The position numbers and the translations under genes are program-made. The notes beneath the pieces were generated by a model. The model was given only the letters and a program-made list of their open reading frames with translations, ran no database searches and was not told where the DNA came from. From Saprospiraceae bacterium (GTDB lineage Bacteria; Bacteroidota; Bacteroidia; Chitinophagales; Saprospiraceae), in assembly GCA_016709995.1 (NCBI GenBank), contig JADJLQ010000002.1:558001-622000 (forward strand): a stretch of 64,000 nt of DNA. Reading direction: 5' to 3'. Positions 41,484 to 51,500 of this stretch are shown here, one piece after another (the first letter of the stretch is position 1; the number at the start of each line of letters is the position of its first letter).

Positions 41484-42886
41484 TGACCCAGTTTATAGCT
41501 CAGTTTCACCCGTTGGTGGTGCATTTGCCCATCGGCATGATGTTGATGGCCATTTTATTGAAAGTATGGAGTCGCCGTAGCAATGGATCTACATTTGAAA
41601 AAGTGATTCCGTTGGTGGTGGGTACCACCCTGGTCGTTAGTATCGCGTCAGTGCTCTCAGGGTATTTTCTTTCGCAAAGCGGAGGTTATCCCGAGACATT
41701 GTTATCCAATCATAAATGGTCTGGTTTTGGGTTTACCATCCTTGTTGGGTTCTTATTCTGGACCATAACCCGACAGTATAAAAATGCTGTACAGCATCTG
41801 GCCTGGGTGGCTAGTACGCTGGGATTATTTATCACAGGACATTTGGGAGGATCTCTAACCCATGGTGACGACTACCTTAATTTTAGTTTTAAAAAATACC
41901 AGCCTCCATTAGTCACCAATGTTGATTCAGCCTTGGTATATCATGATATCATCGAGCCTATTCTGGCTGAAAAATGTTGGTCATGCCATTCGGCAGTCAA
42001 GAAAAAAGGAGCTTTAAGATTAGACGGTATCGACCATATCCTTCAGGGTGGAAAGCATGGTGATATCCTTTCGAGTCTTCCGGAGCTAAGTAAGATGTAT
42101 CATCGGATCACATTACCTACCTCTGACGAGGATCATATGCCTCCTTCCGGCAAGCCTCAGCCTACACCAGAAGAAATTAAACTCATCGAATGGTGGCTAC
42201 AAAACGACCCTACTCAAGATAAATTGGTCTTACAGGCTTCTACCTCACCTGAGATCAGATATATCCTTGAAGAATTAACCGAAGGTTCGAAAGAACAAGC
42301 ACCTGCACTATTGCCCGAGATGGTTATCCGGGCAGCAGATCCTCATGTTCTTAAATCCTTGGACAGCATTGGCATCCTGGTCCTACCCGTTGCACAAAAC
42401 ACCAACTATCTCAATGTGATACTGAACCGAGCTACTTTGAAAACCAGTGATTGGATGCTTTTAAAAAAAATTGCTCCAAATATAGCCTGGCTTTCAGCGA
42501 AAAATACTCAATTAAACGATACAACGTTGGAAGTTATAGCCGGGCTTGTGCACTTAATAAAATTGGATTTGACCGGAACTTCTTTAGACGATACCAATAT
42601 TTCCAAATTGGCTTCATTGGCACAACTAAGGTCTCTTAATTTGACTGGCACTTCAGTCTCAGAAAAGGGATTGACTTCCTTGACAGCTCTCAATTCTTTA
42701 GAGGTTATTTATCTGTTTCAAAGTAAGGTGATGCCTGCCTCGTGGAGCCTGATTCAAAAGTCATTTCCTCACGCAAGGTTGGATTCTGGTCATTATATCG
42801 TCCCTATTTTCCATGGGGATACTACGGAGTATACGCTTGATCAATTAGCTATTGATAAAAAAGACAAAGAATTACATATTAATTAA
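41483..42886 (+). CDS. DUF2231 membrane domain-cytochrome c-leucine-rich repeat fusion (module B)
   Basis: From GTG 41483 (stop-start overlap TAGTG) the protein has 467 residues and the same three-part plan as the module A protein at 20260. A DUF2231 membrane region (about 1-130) has His9 and His14 (FHPLVVHLP), His77, and His120 and His127 (GHLGGSLTHG). A cytochrome c domain has Cys165-His169 (CWSCH) and MPPSGK. A leucine-rich-repeat tail follows (LVHLIKLDLTGTSLDD, LAQLRSLNLTGTSVSE, LNSLEVIYLFQSK). An ATG at 41432 is in frame but would overlap the isomerase gene by 52 bases. It probably anchors module B redox proteins at the membrane. Confidence 0.85.
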   Translation: MTQFIAQFHPLVVHLPIGMMLMAILLKVWSRRSNGSTFEKVIPLVVGTTLVVSIASVLSGYFLSQSGGYPETLLSNHKWSGFGFTILVGFLFWTITRQYKNAVQHLAWVASTLGLFITGHLGGSLTHGDDYLNFSFKKYQPPLVTNVDSALVYHDIIEPILAEKCWSCHSAVKKKGALRLDGIDHILQGGKHGDILSSLPELSKMYHRITLPTSDEDHMPPSGKPQPTPEEIKLIEWWLQNDPTQDKLVLQASTSPEIRYILEELTEGSKEQAPALLPEMVIRAADPHVLKSLDSIGILVLPVAQNTNYLNVILNRATLKTSDWMLLKKIAPNIAWLSAKNTQLNDTTLEVIAGLVHLIKLDLTGTSLDDTNISKLASLAQLRSLNLTGTSVSEKGLTSLTALNSLEVIYLFQSKVMPASWSLIQKSFPHARLDSGHYIVPIFHGDTTEYTLDQLAIDKKDKELHIN

Positions 42887-43204
42887 TTTCGTTATATATT
42901 TATTGTATATTTATAATACGCTGACTAATTCTAATCTTGGTTGACATGCTATCCAGCAAATATGCGTTAAATAATTTATAACCCAAATTTAACAGGCCCC
43001 CACTTCCTGACTGCCAGCACCTTAGATCACCCACAGTCAGAATCCGGCTGTGGAGGCTGCGCTTTGCTTAAACTTTACCTTATTTTTGGATGTCTAAAAG
43101 GCAGTTTCACAGAAACAATTAAGGCAGGTATTTTGATTATAACAGGCTTCACAAAGAGGCCGGGCTGTGTTTTGCGTCATTATATATAAAAAATAAAAAT
43201 ATTT
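42887..43204. other. 318-base intergenic region, no gene seen
   Basis: AT-rich ends surround a more GC-rich middle (about 42985-43070). That part contains a short imperfect hairpin (CCACAG / CTGTGG arms near 43031 and 43047) and a TATTTTTG at 43081-43088, an exact TAnnTTTG match, with TTTG at 43063-43066 (14-base spacer). This could be the promoter of the ABC six-TM gene, though it is over 110 bases from the ATG. Confidence 0.35.
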
Positions 43205-44116
43205 ATGCTATTGAAAGCTAATGAAATAAAAGGTTTGATTTGGGTCCATAGGTCAAGACTGGCCCTTACATATATATTGTATACCCTGGAGATGGCTGGC
43301 TCCCTAATTAGGCCCTTGCTGATCGGCAATGCTATCAATGACCTTATAAACAAAAGTTACGAAGGATTGGTCATCCTGACCATAATACACTTGTCGTGGT
43401 TAGTGATTAGTTATTTTAGACATCGGTTTGACACAAGAACCTACTCAGCTATCTATACTTCAATCATGAAGTCATTGACTTCAAAAGACACGCAACTCAA
43501 TAATATAAGTAAACTGAGTGCCAGATCATCACTGACCAAAGACCTGGTGGACTTTATGGAATACGATGTCTATTTTATCCTTGAAGCGGGGTATAATATA
43601 TTTGGGTCTTTAATATTATTGGCCTTTTACCAATCTTCCCTGGTATGGTTATGCCTTGCGATATTGTTTCCGGTAGGTATCATTGGTATGTGGTATGGCA
43701 GAAAAATGCGTCGCTTGCAAAAATCCAAAAATGATGAGCTGGAGAAACAAGTAGATGTATTGTCCCATGGCAATACCAATCTTATCCATGATCATTTTAT
43801 CAAACTTCAGCAATGGCAAATCAGGATCTCCGATCAGGAAGCCATCAATTTTGGAATCATGGAAATCCTGGTCATTGTAGTCATATTTTTTTCTCTCATC
43901 ATCACTACGGATTCTTCTACCAGCCCGGTTCTGGCAGGTGATTTTATTGGCATTTATTATTACCTGATCAAATTTTTAAACGGACTTGACACGATACCCT
44001 ATGCTTTGCAACGATGGAGTACTTTGTCGGACATAGTAGAACGATTAGAACCTAAGCCCAAAAACATCCTGGATATACTACCTCAGGTATCATCTGCAGA
44101 GAACATAGCAGCATAA
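43205..44116 (+). CDS. ABC transporter six-transmembrane domain protein without ATPase
   Basis: The 303-residue protein matches the type IV ABC exporter membrane domain (ABC_membrane_3-like): about six hydrophobic helices (near 20-37, 52-70, 125-143, 146-166, 218-238 and 247-265) with the intracellular loops expected (RHRFDTRTYSAIYTSIMKSL, EKQVDVLSHGNTNLIHDHFIKL). There is no Walker A, signature or Walker B sequence, and the frame ends at the position where the linker to the ATPase domain would begin. No ATPase gene lies nearby. Such stand-alone members are known in Bacteroidota and Proteobacteria; their function is unknown. Confidence 0.78.
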   Translation: MLLKANEIKGLIWVHRSRLALTYILYTLEMAGSLIRPLLIGNAINDLINKSYEGLVILTIIHLSWLVISYFRHRFDTRTYSAIYTSIMKSLTSKDTQLNNISKLSARSSLTKDLVDFMEYDVYFILEAGYNIFGSLILLAFYQSSLVWLCLAILFPVGIIGMWYGRKMRRLQKSKNDELEKQVDVLSHGNTNLIHDHFIKLQQWQIRISDQEAINFGIMEILVIVVIFFSLIITTDSSTSPVLAGDFIGIYYYLIKFLNGLDTIPYALQRWSTLSDIVERLEPKPKNILDILPQVSSAENIAA

Positions 44117-44120
44117 TGAA

Positions 44121-44156
44121 AAAAGGGCTATTTGCAACGCGTGCTATAGCCCTTTG
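44121..44156. terminator. Bidirectional terminator between convergent genes
   Basis: A 9-bp stem AAAGGGCTA / TAGCCCTTT, with an A-run before and T-rich sequence after, so it can end both the ABC six-TM gene (plus) and the TonB-receptor gene (minus). Confidence 0.75.
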
Positions 44157-44176
44157 TTCTTGATTCGAGTGAGATA

Positions 44177-46984
44177 TTATTTTTTCAAATTATAGGTTAA
44201 CCTGGCATATACGTATCTGCCATTGAAACCAATGGGAGAGGTGCCGTCATATTGAAAGATACCATTGAAAGCCAGATCTTTTCTTGACTTGTCCGGATAC
44301 ACATCAAACAGGTTATTGGAACCGAGATAAACAGAAGAAGCCGATGAAAGTTTCCATCCTAATTCAAGATCGGTAGACACTTTGGCGCCATATCGTTGAT
44401 AGACTATATTGCCAAAATCATTGTAATCACCAGATCGTACTGAACCGTATCGAATAAATCTCACCAGTGCATTGAATCGACTGGCATCATAGGTCGTCGA
44501 AAAATTGAAGGAGTTTCTTGGAGTAGCATTCTCAAATCGATTAAATTCTAACTCACCTAAAAGCGGTGTTTCAGAGTATTGTTTAAGTGCTGCAGGCGTA
44601 GTTACTTCATCTTTGTTAGTGATTTTGGTGCTATTAAAGTTGCCGCTCAAAATAAATTTCATCCTTCCTTTGCCTGCATCGATACCATACCTGGCGATAA
44701 TGTCAAGACCACGGGTACGGGTGTTGAGCGCGTTGGTAAAATAGGCGCCTTGTGCAGCGCTGAGTCCTTGACCTATCAGATACTGCTCTAATAAGTCGAC
44801 ACCATTGCGTTCTATTCCGGCAAACTGTTCAGATAAAATCACCCGATCCCGGATATTGATCTGATATCCGTCAATAGTTAAAGCAAAGCTTTTTGCATTA
44901 AAAGTAATTCCACCACTCAGGTTGACCGATTTTTCAGCTTTAAGGTCAGTCGCTCCAAGCGCTTTAGCGATTTTTGTGCCTACAGGAAAAAATCCAGTTT
45001 CGATCAAGGAAGTGCCTAAAGTCGTAGTCTGAATAGCTGAATAATTGGACTGACCAAGAGAAGGGGCTCTAAAGCCTGTGCTGATAGCTCCACGAAGTGC
45101 AACTATGGGCGAGAGCTCGATCCGGGTTGCAAATTTTCCATTCGCGGCCAATCCAAAATCAGAGAAATTTTCCAGCCGGCCTGCAACAGAGGTAGTCCAT
45201 CCCTTGGTGGGTTGTGTTTCTAATTCTGAGTAGATAGCCATACTGGATCGGCTGTCAGATACATTGTCTTTCCATCCGGGAAAACACTGACAGCCGGCTG
45301 CAGCTCTTGACCCTTTGTTAGGACCATCCTGAACACCTCCGGATATGGCATTGCCATCATAATAAGATGATATTTCGCCAGGACTGATTTTATAGTTTTC
45401 AAACTTAAGCTCAGCTCCGAGTGCCAGATTGAGAGGGCTGGCGAAATTCGAAGGGAAACTCCTGTTCATATCAAAATTGGTAGTGGCTTGTGTAAAATGT
45501 AAAGTACCATCATACATCTCTGTCTTTTGCTGAATGTCTTTGTCCGGAAAAGAAAATGCTCCAATATTACCTAGCGAAGTATTGTGTGTGTTCTTCATAT
45601 CCAGTCTAAAGGCATTGGTGCCGATGACTTCACTCAGATCATAATTCCATTTTGAACCAATCTTTCCTTTTAGCCCGGCACCGAGTGAAAGGTCTGTTAG
45701 TTTAGCATTGATCAAAGGGAGGAATCCATCCGGATAGATCGATCGAATCGTGCGACTATCACTTGCTCTTCTAAAGAAACAACCTGACAGGCCATCCCGG
45801 TAATTGCCACCACCAAATAAATAGAAGCTGGTGTTATCTGACAATGGGCTTTCACCATTGAGAAATACACTAAAGTCATTAAACTTACTATCGCCATATC
45901 TGAAATTCTGAGTTCTATCAAAGCTATTTTCACGGGAGTCTCCACTGAAATAATTTATCCTCACATCATCCCCCTGGCGATTAGTCCTTCCTTGCAGGCG
46001 ATACTGCCCACTTAAATAATAATTACCTTTGCCAATATTAAATCCTTTGCCAACATGCAGGTTGACACGCTGGCCATCCGTGATCAATTCTTTTTTTACT
46101 TTGGTCAAATAATCAAAAGAAAATAAAGGACCATTATTGTCCTGTAAGGATTGATTGGTAATGCCATCAAATAGACCTTCCCCTGGTTTATATCCTTTTT
46201 CAAAATTAGTAAAGTGTGAGCCGGTACTCATCTCAAAGTCAAAGCCGGCATCTTTTTTAAGAATAATATTGATTACACCAGCGATGGCATCTGACCCATA
46301 TTGTGCAGATGCTCCGTCGCGCAATACCTCTATTCGCTCGATGGCGCTGGAAGGAATCGAATTGATGTCTACGCCCGTACTGCCTCTGCCGACAGTACCA
46401 TTGACATGTACTAACGCACTGGTATGTCTACGCTTACCATTGACCAGGATGAGCACTTGGTCGGGACCCAGACCTCGAAGTGTGGCAGGTCTGAAATGGT
46501 CTGATCCATCAGTGATAGAAGGCTTGGTGACACTATACGAAGGTACCAGATTTTGAATGGCTTGTATCGTCTGGGTGGCACCTGAAGAGCGAAGGTCTTT
46601 GGACCCGATGATATCGACCGGTACAGGAGAGTTGATTACAGTACGCTCACCACCACGGGTACCAATGACGACGATTTCATTAAGTCCCAGGATGTCTTCT
46701 TCCATAGTAACATTTAACTCTAGAGATCCACTGGAAATAGTTACATCTTTGGTCACTGGTATATATCCTAAATAAAGAAACCTCACCTTATATTGCCCCG
46801 GAGGCAAGACGACACTGTATTGTCCATCTTCATCAGAGATTGTGCCTAGGCTCGAATTTAGTACTTCGACCGAGGCGCCTATGATCGGCTGTTTGGCGGC
46901 ATCACTGATTATACCAGACACGGTCTGACCTACAGCAGTGGATACAACCATAAGTCCAAAGAACATTAGTGTAATAAATTTCAT
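44177..46984 (-). CDS. TonB-dependent outer-membrane receptor with CarboxypepD_reg domain
   Basis: The 935-residue protein has a signal peptide (about 1-19), a carboxypeptidase-like regulatory domain (about 20-105; VSGIISDAAKQPIIGASVEV), a plug domain (about 115-240; GSKDLRSSGATQTIQAI, VLRDGASAQYGSDAIAGVINI) and a 22-strand barrel to the C-terminus (FNGRYVYARLTYNLKK). It imports a siderophore, vitamin, sugar or metal complex with energy from TonB. No SusD partner is present, so a starch-utilisation-type glycan system is unlikely. The C-terminal half contains TonB-receptor repeats (ISTGFRAPSLGQSNYSAI, GYQINIRDRVILSEQF). A bidirectional terminator follows it. Ligand unknown. Confidence 0.92.
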   Translation of the reverse strand: MKFITLMFFGLMVVSTAVGQTVSGIISDAAKQPIIGASVEVLNSSLGTISDEDGQYSVVLPPGQYKVRFLYLGYIPVTKDVTISSGSLELNVTMEEDILGLNEIVVIGTRGGERTVINSPVPVDIIGSKDLRSSGATQTIQAIQNLVPSYSVTKPSITDGSDHFRPATLRGLGPDQVLILVNGKRRHTSALVHVNGTVGRGSTGVDINSIPSSAIERIEVLRDGASAQYGSDAIAGVINIILKKDAGFDFEMSTGSHFTNFEKGYKPGEGLFDGITNQSLQDNNGPLFSFDYLTKVKKELITDGQRVNLHVGKGFNIGKGNYYLSGQYRLQGRTNRQGDDVRINYFSGDSRENSFDRTQNFRYGDSKFNDFSVFLNGESPLSDNTSFYLFGGGNYRDGLSGCFFRRASDSRTIRSIYPDGFLPLINAKLTDLSLGAGLKGKIGSKWNYDLSEVIGTNAFRLDMKNTHNTSLGNIGAFSFPDKDIQQKTEMYDGTLHFTQATTNFDMNRSFPSNFASPLNLALGAELKFENYKISPGEISSYYDGNAISGGVQDGPNKGSRAAAGCQCFPGWKDNVSDSRSSMAIYSELETQPTKGWTTSVAGRLENFSDFGLAANGKFATRIELSPIVALRGAISTGFRAPSLGQSNYSAIQTTTLGTSLIETGFFPVGTKIAKALGATDLKAEKSVNLSGGITFNAKSFALTIDGYQINIRDRVILSEQFAGIERNGVDLLEQYLIGQGLSAAQGAYFTNALNTRTRGLDIIARYGIDAGKGRMKFILSGNFNSTKITNKDEVTTPAALKQYSETPLLGELEFNRFENATPRNSFNFSTTYDASRFNALVRFIRYGSVRSGDYNDFGNIVYQRYGAKVSTDLELGWKLSSASSVYLGSNNLFDVYPDKSRKDLAFNGIFQYDGTSPIGFNGRYVYARLTYNLKK

Positions 46985-47558
46985 GTTTGTTTAATTTTGG
47001 TTAGTTAAAAATAGGAATTAGGGGGAAATTACAAAATAATCAGGTAATTATAATACACTTATGTTTGTAACCCCCATTTGGGAAATGCTCTGCCAAAGAC
47101 CAGCATTATGGCCTGTTATTTTCATCAAGAACAAGATTGCAAAGAATCTTTTCGATGAAATTCTGAAATTAAAATTTTGATAAAAGATACTTGCAATACC
47201 AATACCAATGACTCATGACTCACATGACCCAAAATGCAATTGAGCCTATTGCGATGCTGATGATAATAAACAAAATGACCAATATGATTTTTTTCCAGTG
47301 TACTTCCTGAAGAAAAGATTTAATGTATATCATGAAATAGAGGGGTGTTCAAAAGATCCTGAGACATAGAATCCCGATCAGCTTTAATACATCTGGAAGT
47401 CAATCGCCGTCGTAACCTCAGATTATTATTTAGAGAGTTTGACCAAAATCTGAAGTACCCATGATCCTGAATTGAAAGCAAGTAATCTCTGTAAATCAAT
47501 TAACAATGATTTTAATAAAAAAGTCTTACAGATGATTGGTAAAACGTGGTCGTCTTAG
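46985..47558. other. 574-base intergenic region holding one possible small membrane peptide gene
   Basis: Between the TonB-receptor start and the GT9 stop. Apart from the small open frame at 47220-47333 (minus), I see nothing coding and no hairpin with a T run. The part near 46985-47060 should contain the receptor promoter, but no exact TAnnTTTG is found there. Confidence 0.4.
47220..47333 (-). CDS. Possible 37-residue single-helix membrane peptide
   Basis: An ATG on the minus strand at 47333 opens a 37-codon frame: MIYIKSFLQEVHWKKI followed by a clean hydrophobic helix (IILVILFIIISIAIGSIAF) and WVM, then stop. The amphipathic, charged start and uninterrupted membrane helix look like a genuine small membrane protein, but the length makes chance possible. 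It lies alone in a large intergenic gap between the TonB receptor and the GT9 gene, all on the minus strand. Confidence 0.35.
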   Translation of the reverse strand: MIYIKSFLQEVHWKKIILVILFIIISIAIGSIAFWVM

Positions 47559-48530
47559 TTATATGGATAGAACTATTTTGTTCACATCCTGCTGCTGCAT
47601 ACAATCAAAATGGCCTTTTGGACAATGATCTCTGCCAAACCTTGCACATGGTCTGCAATTCAAACCCGATACTTCGAAAGATTGGTTGAGGTCAGGAAAA
47701 TGAGCACCATAGAAAGGCCAGAAACCAAACTCCGCGAGGGTGCTGCCCCAGACACTACGTATAGGTTTTTTCAAAGCAGCAGCTATATGCATCATACCCG
47801 TATCCGGTGCTATCACCATGAATGATTGTGCCAATAGGGAGGCAGATTGGCTTATGGAGTATCTTCCACAAGTATTGATCACCCGATCCGATTCAAGTAG
47901 CTTGCCTTCCCGTTCCTCTGCTTTGCCACCGATGATTACTATAGGCCACTTGGTAGCCAGGTCAGCCGTCAGCACTTGTAGTTTCTCAACAGGGATCCTT
48001 TTGGTAAAATGTGCTGCTCCGATCACCAATGCGATATAAGGTGATTGGACAGCAATCGTTTTTAAGTCAACTTTGTCTTTTTCCGGAATAAAGTAATCTA
48101 AGCCCTGACCATCGTCTTCTACCAGATATTTTTTTAGGGACTCAAGGTATCTTATCGCGATATGATCTTTAGGCAATCTGATTATTTTAAAATATACGGC
48201 CAACCATTTGGCTAGATTCCCTTTGTGATAAGTTACCACGGGCACCTGCCAGAGTCGAAGCCGGATTAATCTGGACCGAAGATTGTTGTGCAGATCGAGT
48301 ATGAGGTCGAATCCTTCAGCTTTTAATGAAGGGACCAACTCGCCAAGCGACGACTCTAGCAGCCAAATTTTTTCAATGTATGGGTTGGCAACCAACAGAT
48401 CTTTGAAAGCACTTTTGGTAAGATAATGGACTTCACAGTTCGTTTGAGTTTTTAGACATCGTACTGCCAGCGTGGTCAATACGATATCCCCTAATGAACT
48501 AAGACGAATGACTAATACCTTCTTCAACAA
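47559..48530 (-). CDS. Glycosyltransferase family 9 (ADP-heptose:LPS heptosyltransferase-like)
   Basis: The 323-residue cytoplasmic enzyme has a TTG start. It opens KKVLVIRLSSLGDIVLTT, the GT9 signature, and has FDLILDLHNNLRSRLIRL, the donor-binding region VIAPDTGMMHIAAALKKPIRSVWG and a Cys-rich end (LNCRPCARFGRDHCPKGHFDCM). Members transfer heptose or similar sugars to the LPS core. It is 21 bases after the M4 protease gene on the same strand, so it may be co-transcribed with it, an odd pairing functionally. Confidence 0.88.
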   Translation of the reverse strand: MLKKVLVIRLSSLGDIVLTTLAVRCLKTQTNCEVHYLTKSAFKDLLVANPYIEKIWLLESSLGELVPSLKAEGFDLILDLHNNLRSRLIRLRLWQVPVVTYHKGNLAKWLAVYFKIIRLPKDHIAIRYLESLKKYLVEDDGQGLDYFIPEKDKVDLKTIAVQSPYIALVIGAAHFTKRIPVEKLQVLTADLATKWPIVIIGGKAEEREGKLLESDRVINTCGRYSISQSASLLAQSFMVIAPDTGMMHIAAALKKPIRSVWGSTLAEFGFWPFYGAHFPDLNQSFEVSGLNCRPCARFGRDHCPKGHFDCMQQQDVNKIVLSI

Positions 48531-48551
48531 TTCCGGAAAGGTAAAGGAAAT

Positions 48552-51500
48552 TTACTGTTTGATAAATTTCAAACTACCTCCTATACCGTCTAGGGTGAGA
48601 TTGATGACATACATGCCTGCCTGAAGTTTATCTACAGGGATACTCCATGACTGATCACCCGCACCAAACTTCTTGTTTGCTGACCACACCATTTTACCCA
48701 TGAGATCGTATACCCCTATTTTATTCGTTTTGATAGAAGATGGTTGCTTCCATTGTAAAGTGATAAGATCGGTGGCTACAGGATTGGGAGACAATCTGGC
48801 TCCGAATCGCTTAGCGAGATCATCTTTGGCAGAGGTGGTGATGGTTCGTTCACCATTGGCAAACCATACACCGAGCTTGGCGTTCTGAACCAATGCAGTG
48901 GCAAAGCCAACAGGACTAATTTTGCTTTTATCTACTTTTATCTGACCCAGGACTTTGGTATTGGAGTTAGTATTGGCATTAAACAAGACTCTGTCGTCCG
49001 CCGTAGAAAAATTAGGAAAACACAACTGACCATTGACAAAGATAGTATCCAGGGTGCCGGTTTCAGTATTGCCGCCGAGTAAAAGATAAGTGGTCTGGGA
49101 TGCTGTGGCTCCCTCAATGAGCATATCCATAGCGATGATATGAGGGCTGTTTTTGGAGAATGTCGCATTACCTACACTTGTTTTCTCAGGAAGTTGACTG
49201 AATAATTTTGCGATTTTCCCATCGGCCCAGGTAGCTCTTTCGCCATCAAACACCCGCAAGAAAGAAATATCCCAATACACGATATCCACTCCACTGGAGT
49301 TGCGTATGGTGCTCTGAGCATCATACATAATCTCCTGGCTCGTATGATCAAACTCCATTGCATCAGCATAATCTACAGCACCTGTAATTTTACCTGTAGA
49401 ATAGGTTGGATTGTAGAGATCAAATACTCGCCACTCACCGCTTTGACCAATGGTATAGTCAAATACATGAATTTTGTTTTCTTTGATATCTTTGATAGCG
49501 GCAACTCGGTTGCCATCTTTTGATATCACCGCATTGCGCCAGATGGGATCACTTTGCAATACGCCGGTCTCTGTGATCTTATTTTGAGCCCAATCGATGA
49601 TGATATAATGTATTTTTTTGTCTTTACCTACAAATATGATACCCGACCCATCGTCAGTGACGCTGGCTCTACTGAGCGGAGGTTTCGAAGACAGTGGATT
49701 GGAAATGAGTTTACCAGTGCCATCTGCCATATACAGGGCTGATTGTGCATCATCCGTAAAAATAATAAAATCCGTACCAGGGTTGGTCACTACATCCGTC
49801 TGTGTTGGAGTAGACGCTCCATCCAGGATACCTACGGCATCATAGGCGGCTTTGGCTGCTACTACTTCCGCGCTGCTTGCACCATAAAGATCTGTAGCAG
49901 ACTGAATCACTGCTTTGCGGCAATCTATAAATCTTGAACTTCGGGTAAGATATCTGGTCAGTGTACGATAATATACTTTCTCCGCCTTGTCAAGGTCATT
50001 GATAGAAGTAGCATATTTGTAAAAAGCCCAATTATTGATACCGCTATTGATATGGACTCCGCCATTATCCTTGGTACCCTCGTACCGCTCCAAGTAAATA
50101 CGAGGTTGATATCCATTGTCATTCAATTGATTACCACCATTATGAGGATCGATAAAACTTCGCAGCGCCCCGGTGGGAAATACTGATTTTTTGACCACAT
50201 CTTCTCCTATGAGCCAATCATCACGATCGATTAATCGTCCAAATATATCCGCAAATGACTCATTCAAGGCACCACTTTCTGATTCATAATCCAGGTTGGC
50301 AGTAGCCTGTATCACCCCATGGGACATTTCGTGACCCGCTACATCGAGTGCTTTGGCCAAGGGCGTAAAAGCATCTTTGCCGTTGCCATAATACATGGAT
50401 TCGCCATCCCAAAAAGCATTATCCATGGAGGTGCCATCGTCCTCAGCAACATTGATGAAAGAAAGGATATTTCCTCCGCGGCCATTGATGGAATTCCTAT
50501 TATGCTTGTTCAAATAATATTCGTAGGCAAGGCCCGCATTCTGATGGGCAGAGGCTGCTGCCACGCTGATCCAGCCTGAATTGGAAGTAGAATTGATTAA
50601 ATTCGAGTTAAAGGTTCTGGGATTAGCAGGGCTTCTGTTATGCCCGTCAAAGGTCCAGATCACGCCTATAGGTTCTTCATTGTCAGCTCCAATAGTTTTA
50701 AACATAGCACGGGTAGCATCGACGAGATAGTACCTGCCAGCGTCGAGATAAGTATTAAGTATAAGATTTCGGCCCTGAAGATCGATAGCTTGGCTAGTAG
50801 CTTTACCGTCAAAATCAAACTTGTAATTACTTATATGATTTGATTTTGGAGAAGAAGCGGCATTATTTTGACTAAGAAAAGATGTCTGATCAATCGGAAG
50901 AAAAGTGCATAAGTTTTTATATTTCTTTATAATCTCTCCAGTATGGGCATCTACTCTGTACTCCCATTGTTCAAACCCATTGACAATGATAGAAACAGCA
51001 TAAGCCAGATGGGCTTTTTTGTTTTTATCATAAAATATAATCTCTTCACTTGAGAAAAGCTTTCGGCTTGAAGGTTTGTCCAAAGCAAGGAGGGCATCAG
51101 GGTCTTTACCCATAGTCATCAAATCTGCCTTGATGAGTGTTTCGACTTGTGCAATCGGCAAAGTGGCATGAATATCCAGGTCAGTCGGAGTAGCATATAC
51201 AGTACCATTGACTTGATTCATGATATTGTTTTTGCCATGTATGATGATCTCACCCCCATACACCGGTATACCTTTATATACTTGTCTTACTTTAATATGC
51301 TGCATGCCCAGATCATCAGTCTCTGTGCTTTGATATTCAAATTCCCGGGTCACATCCTGCACCTTCATTTTATCTTTGAATTGATGGAGGAAAGCAAAGA
51401 CAGAAGAATTGGCAGCTCTTAGATTGAAACTGACTTTCTGATCACTCTGAGCCCAAAAGGAAGATTGATCGAGGTAGTCCATATTGGAAAGTGCAGGAAT

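Noticed and set aside
46155..46556. 133-codon open frame antisense to the TonB-dependent receptor gene
   Set aside because: Shadow of the plug-domain coding sequence; the product is low in hydrophobic core and resembles nothing.
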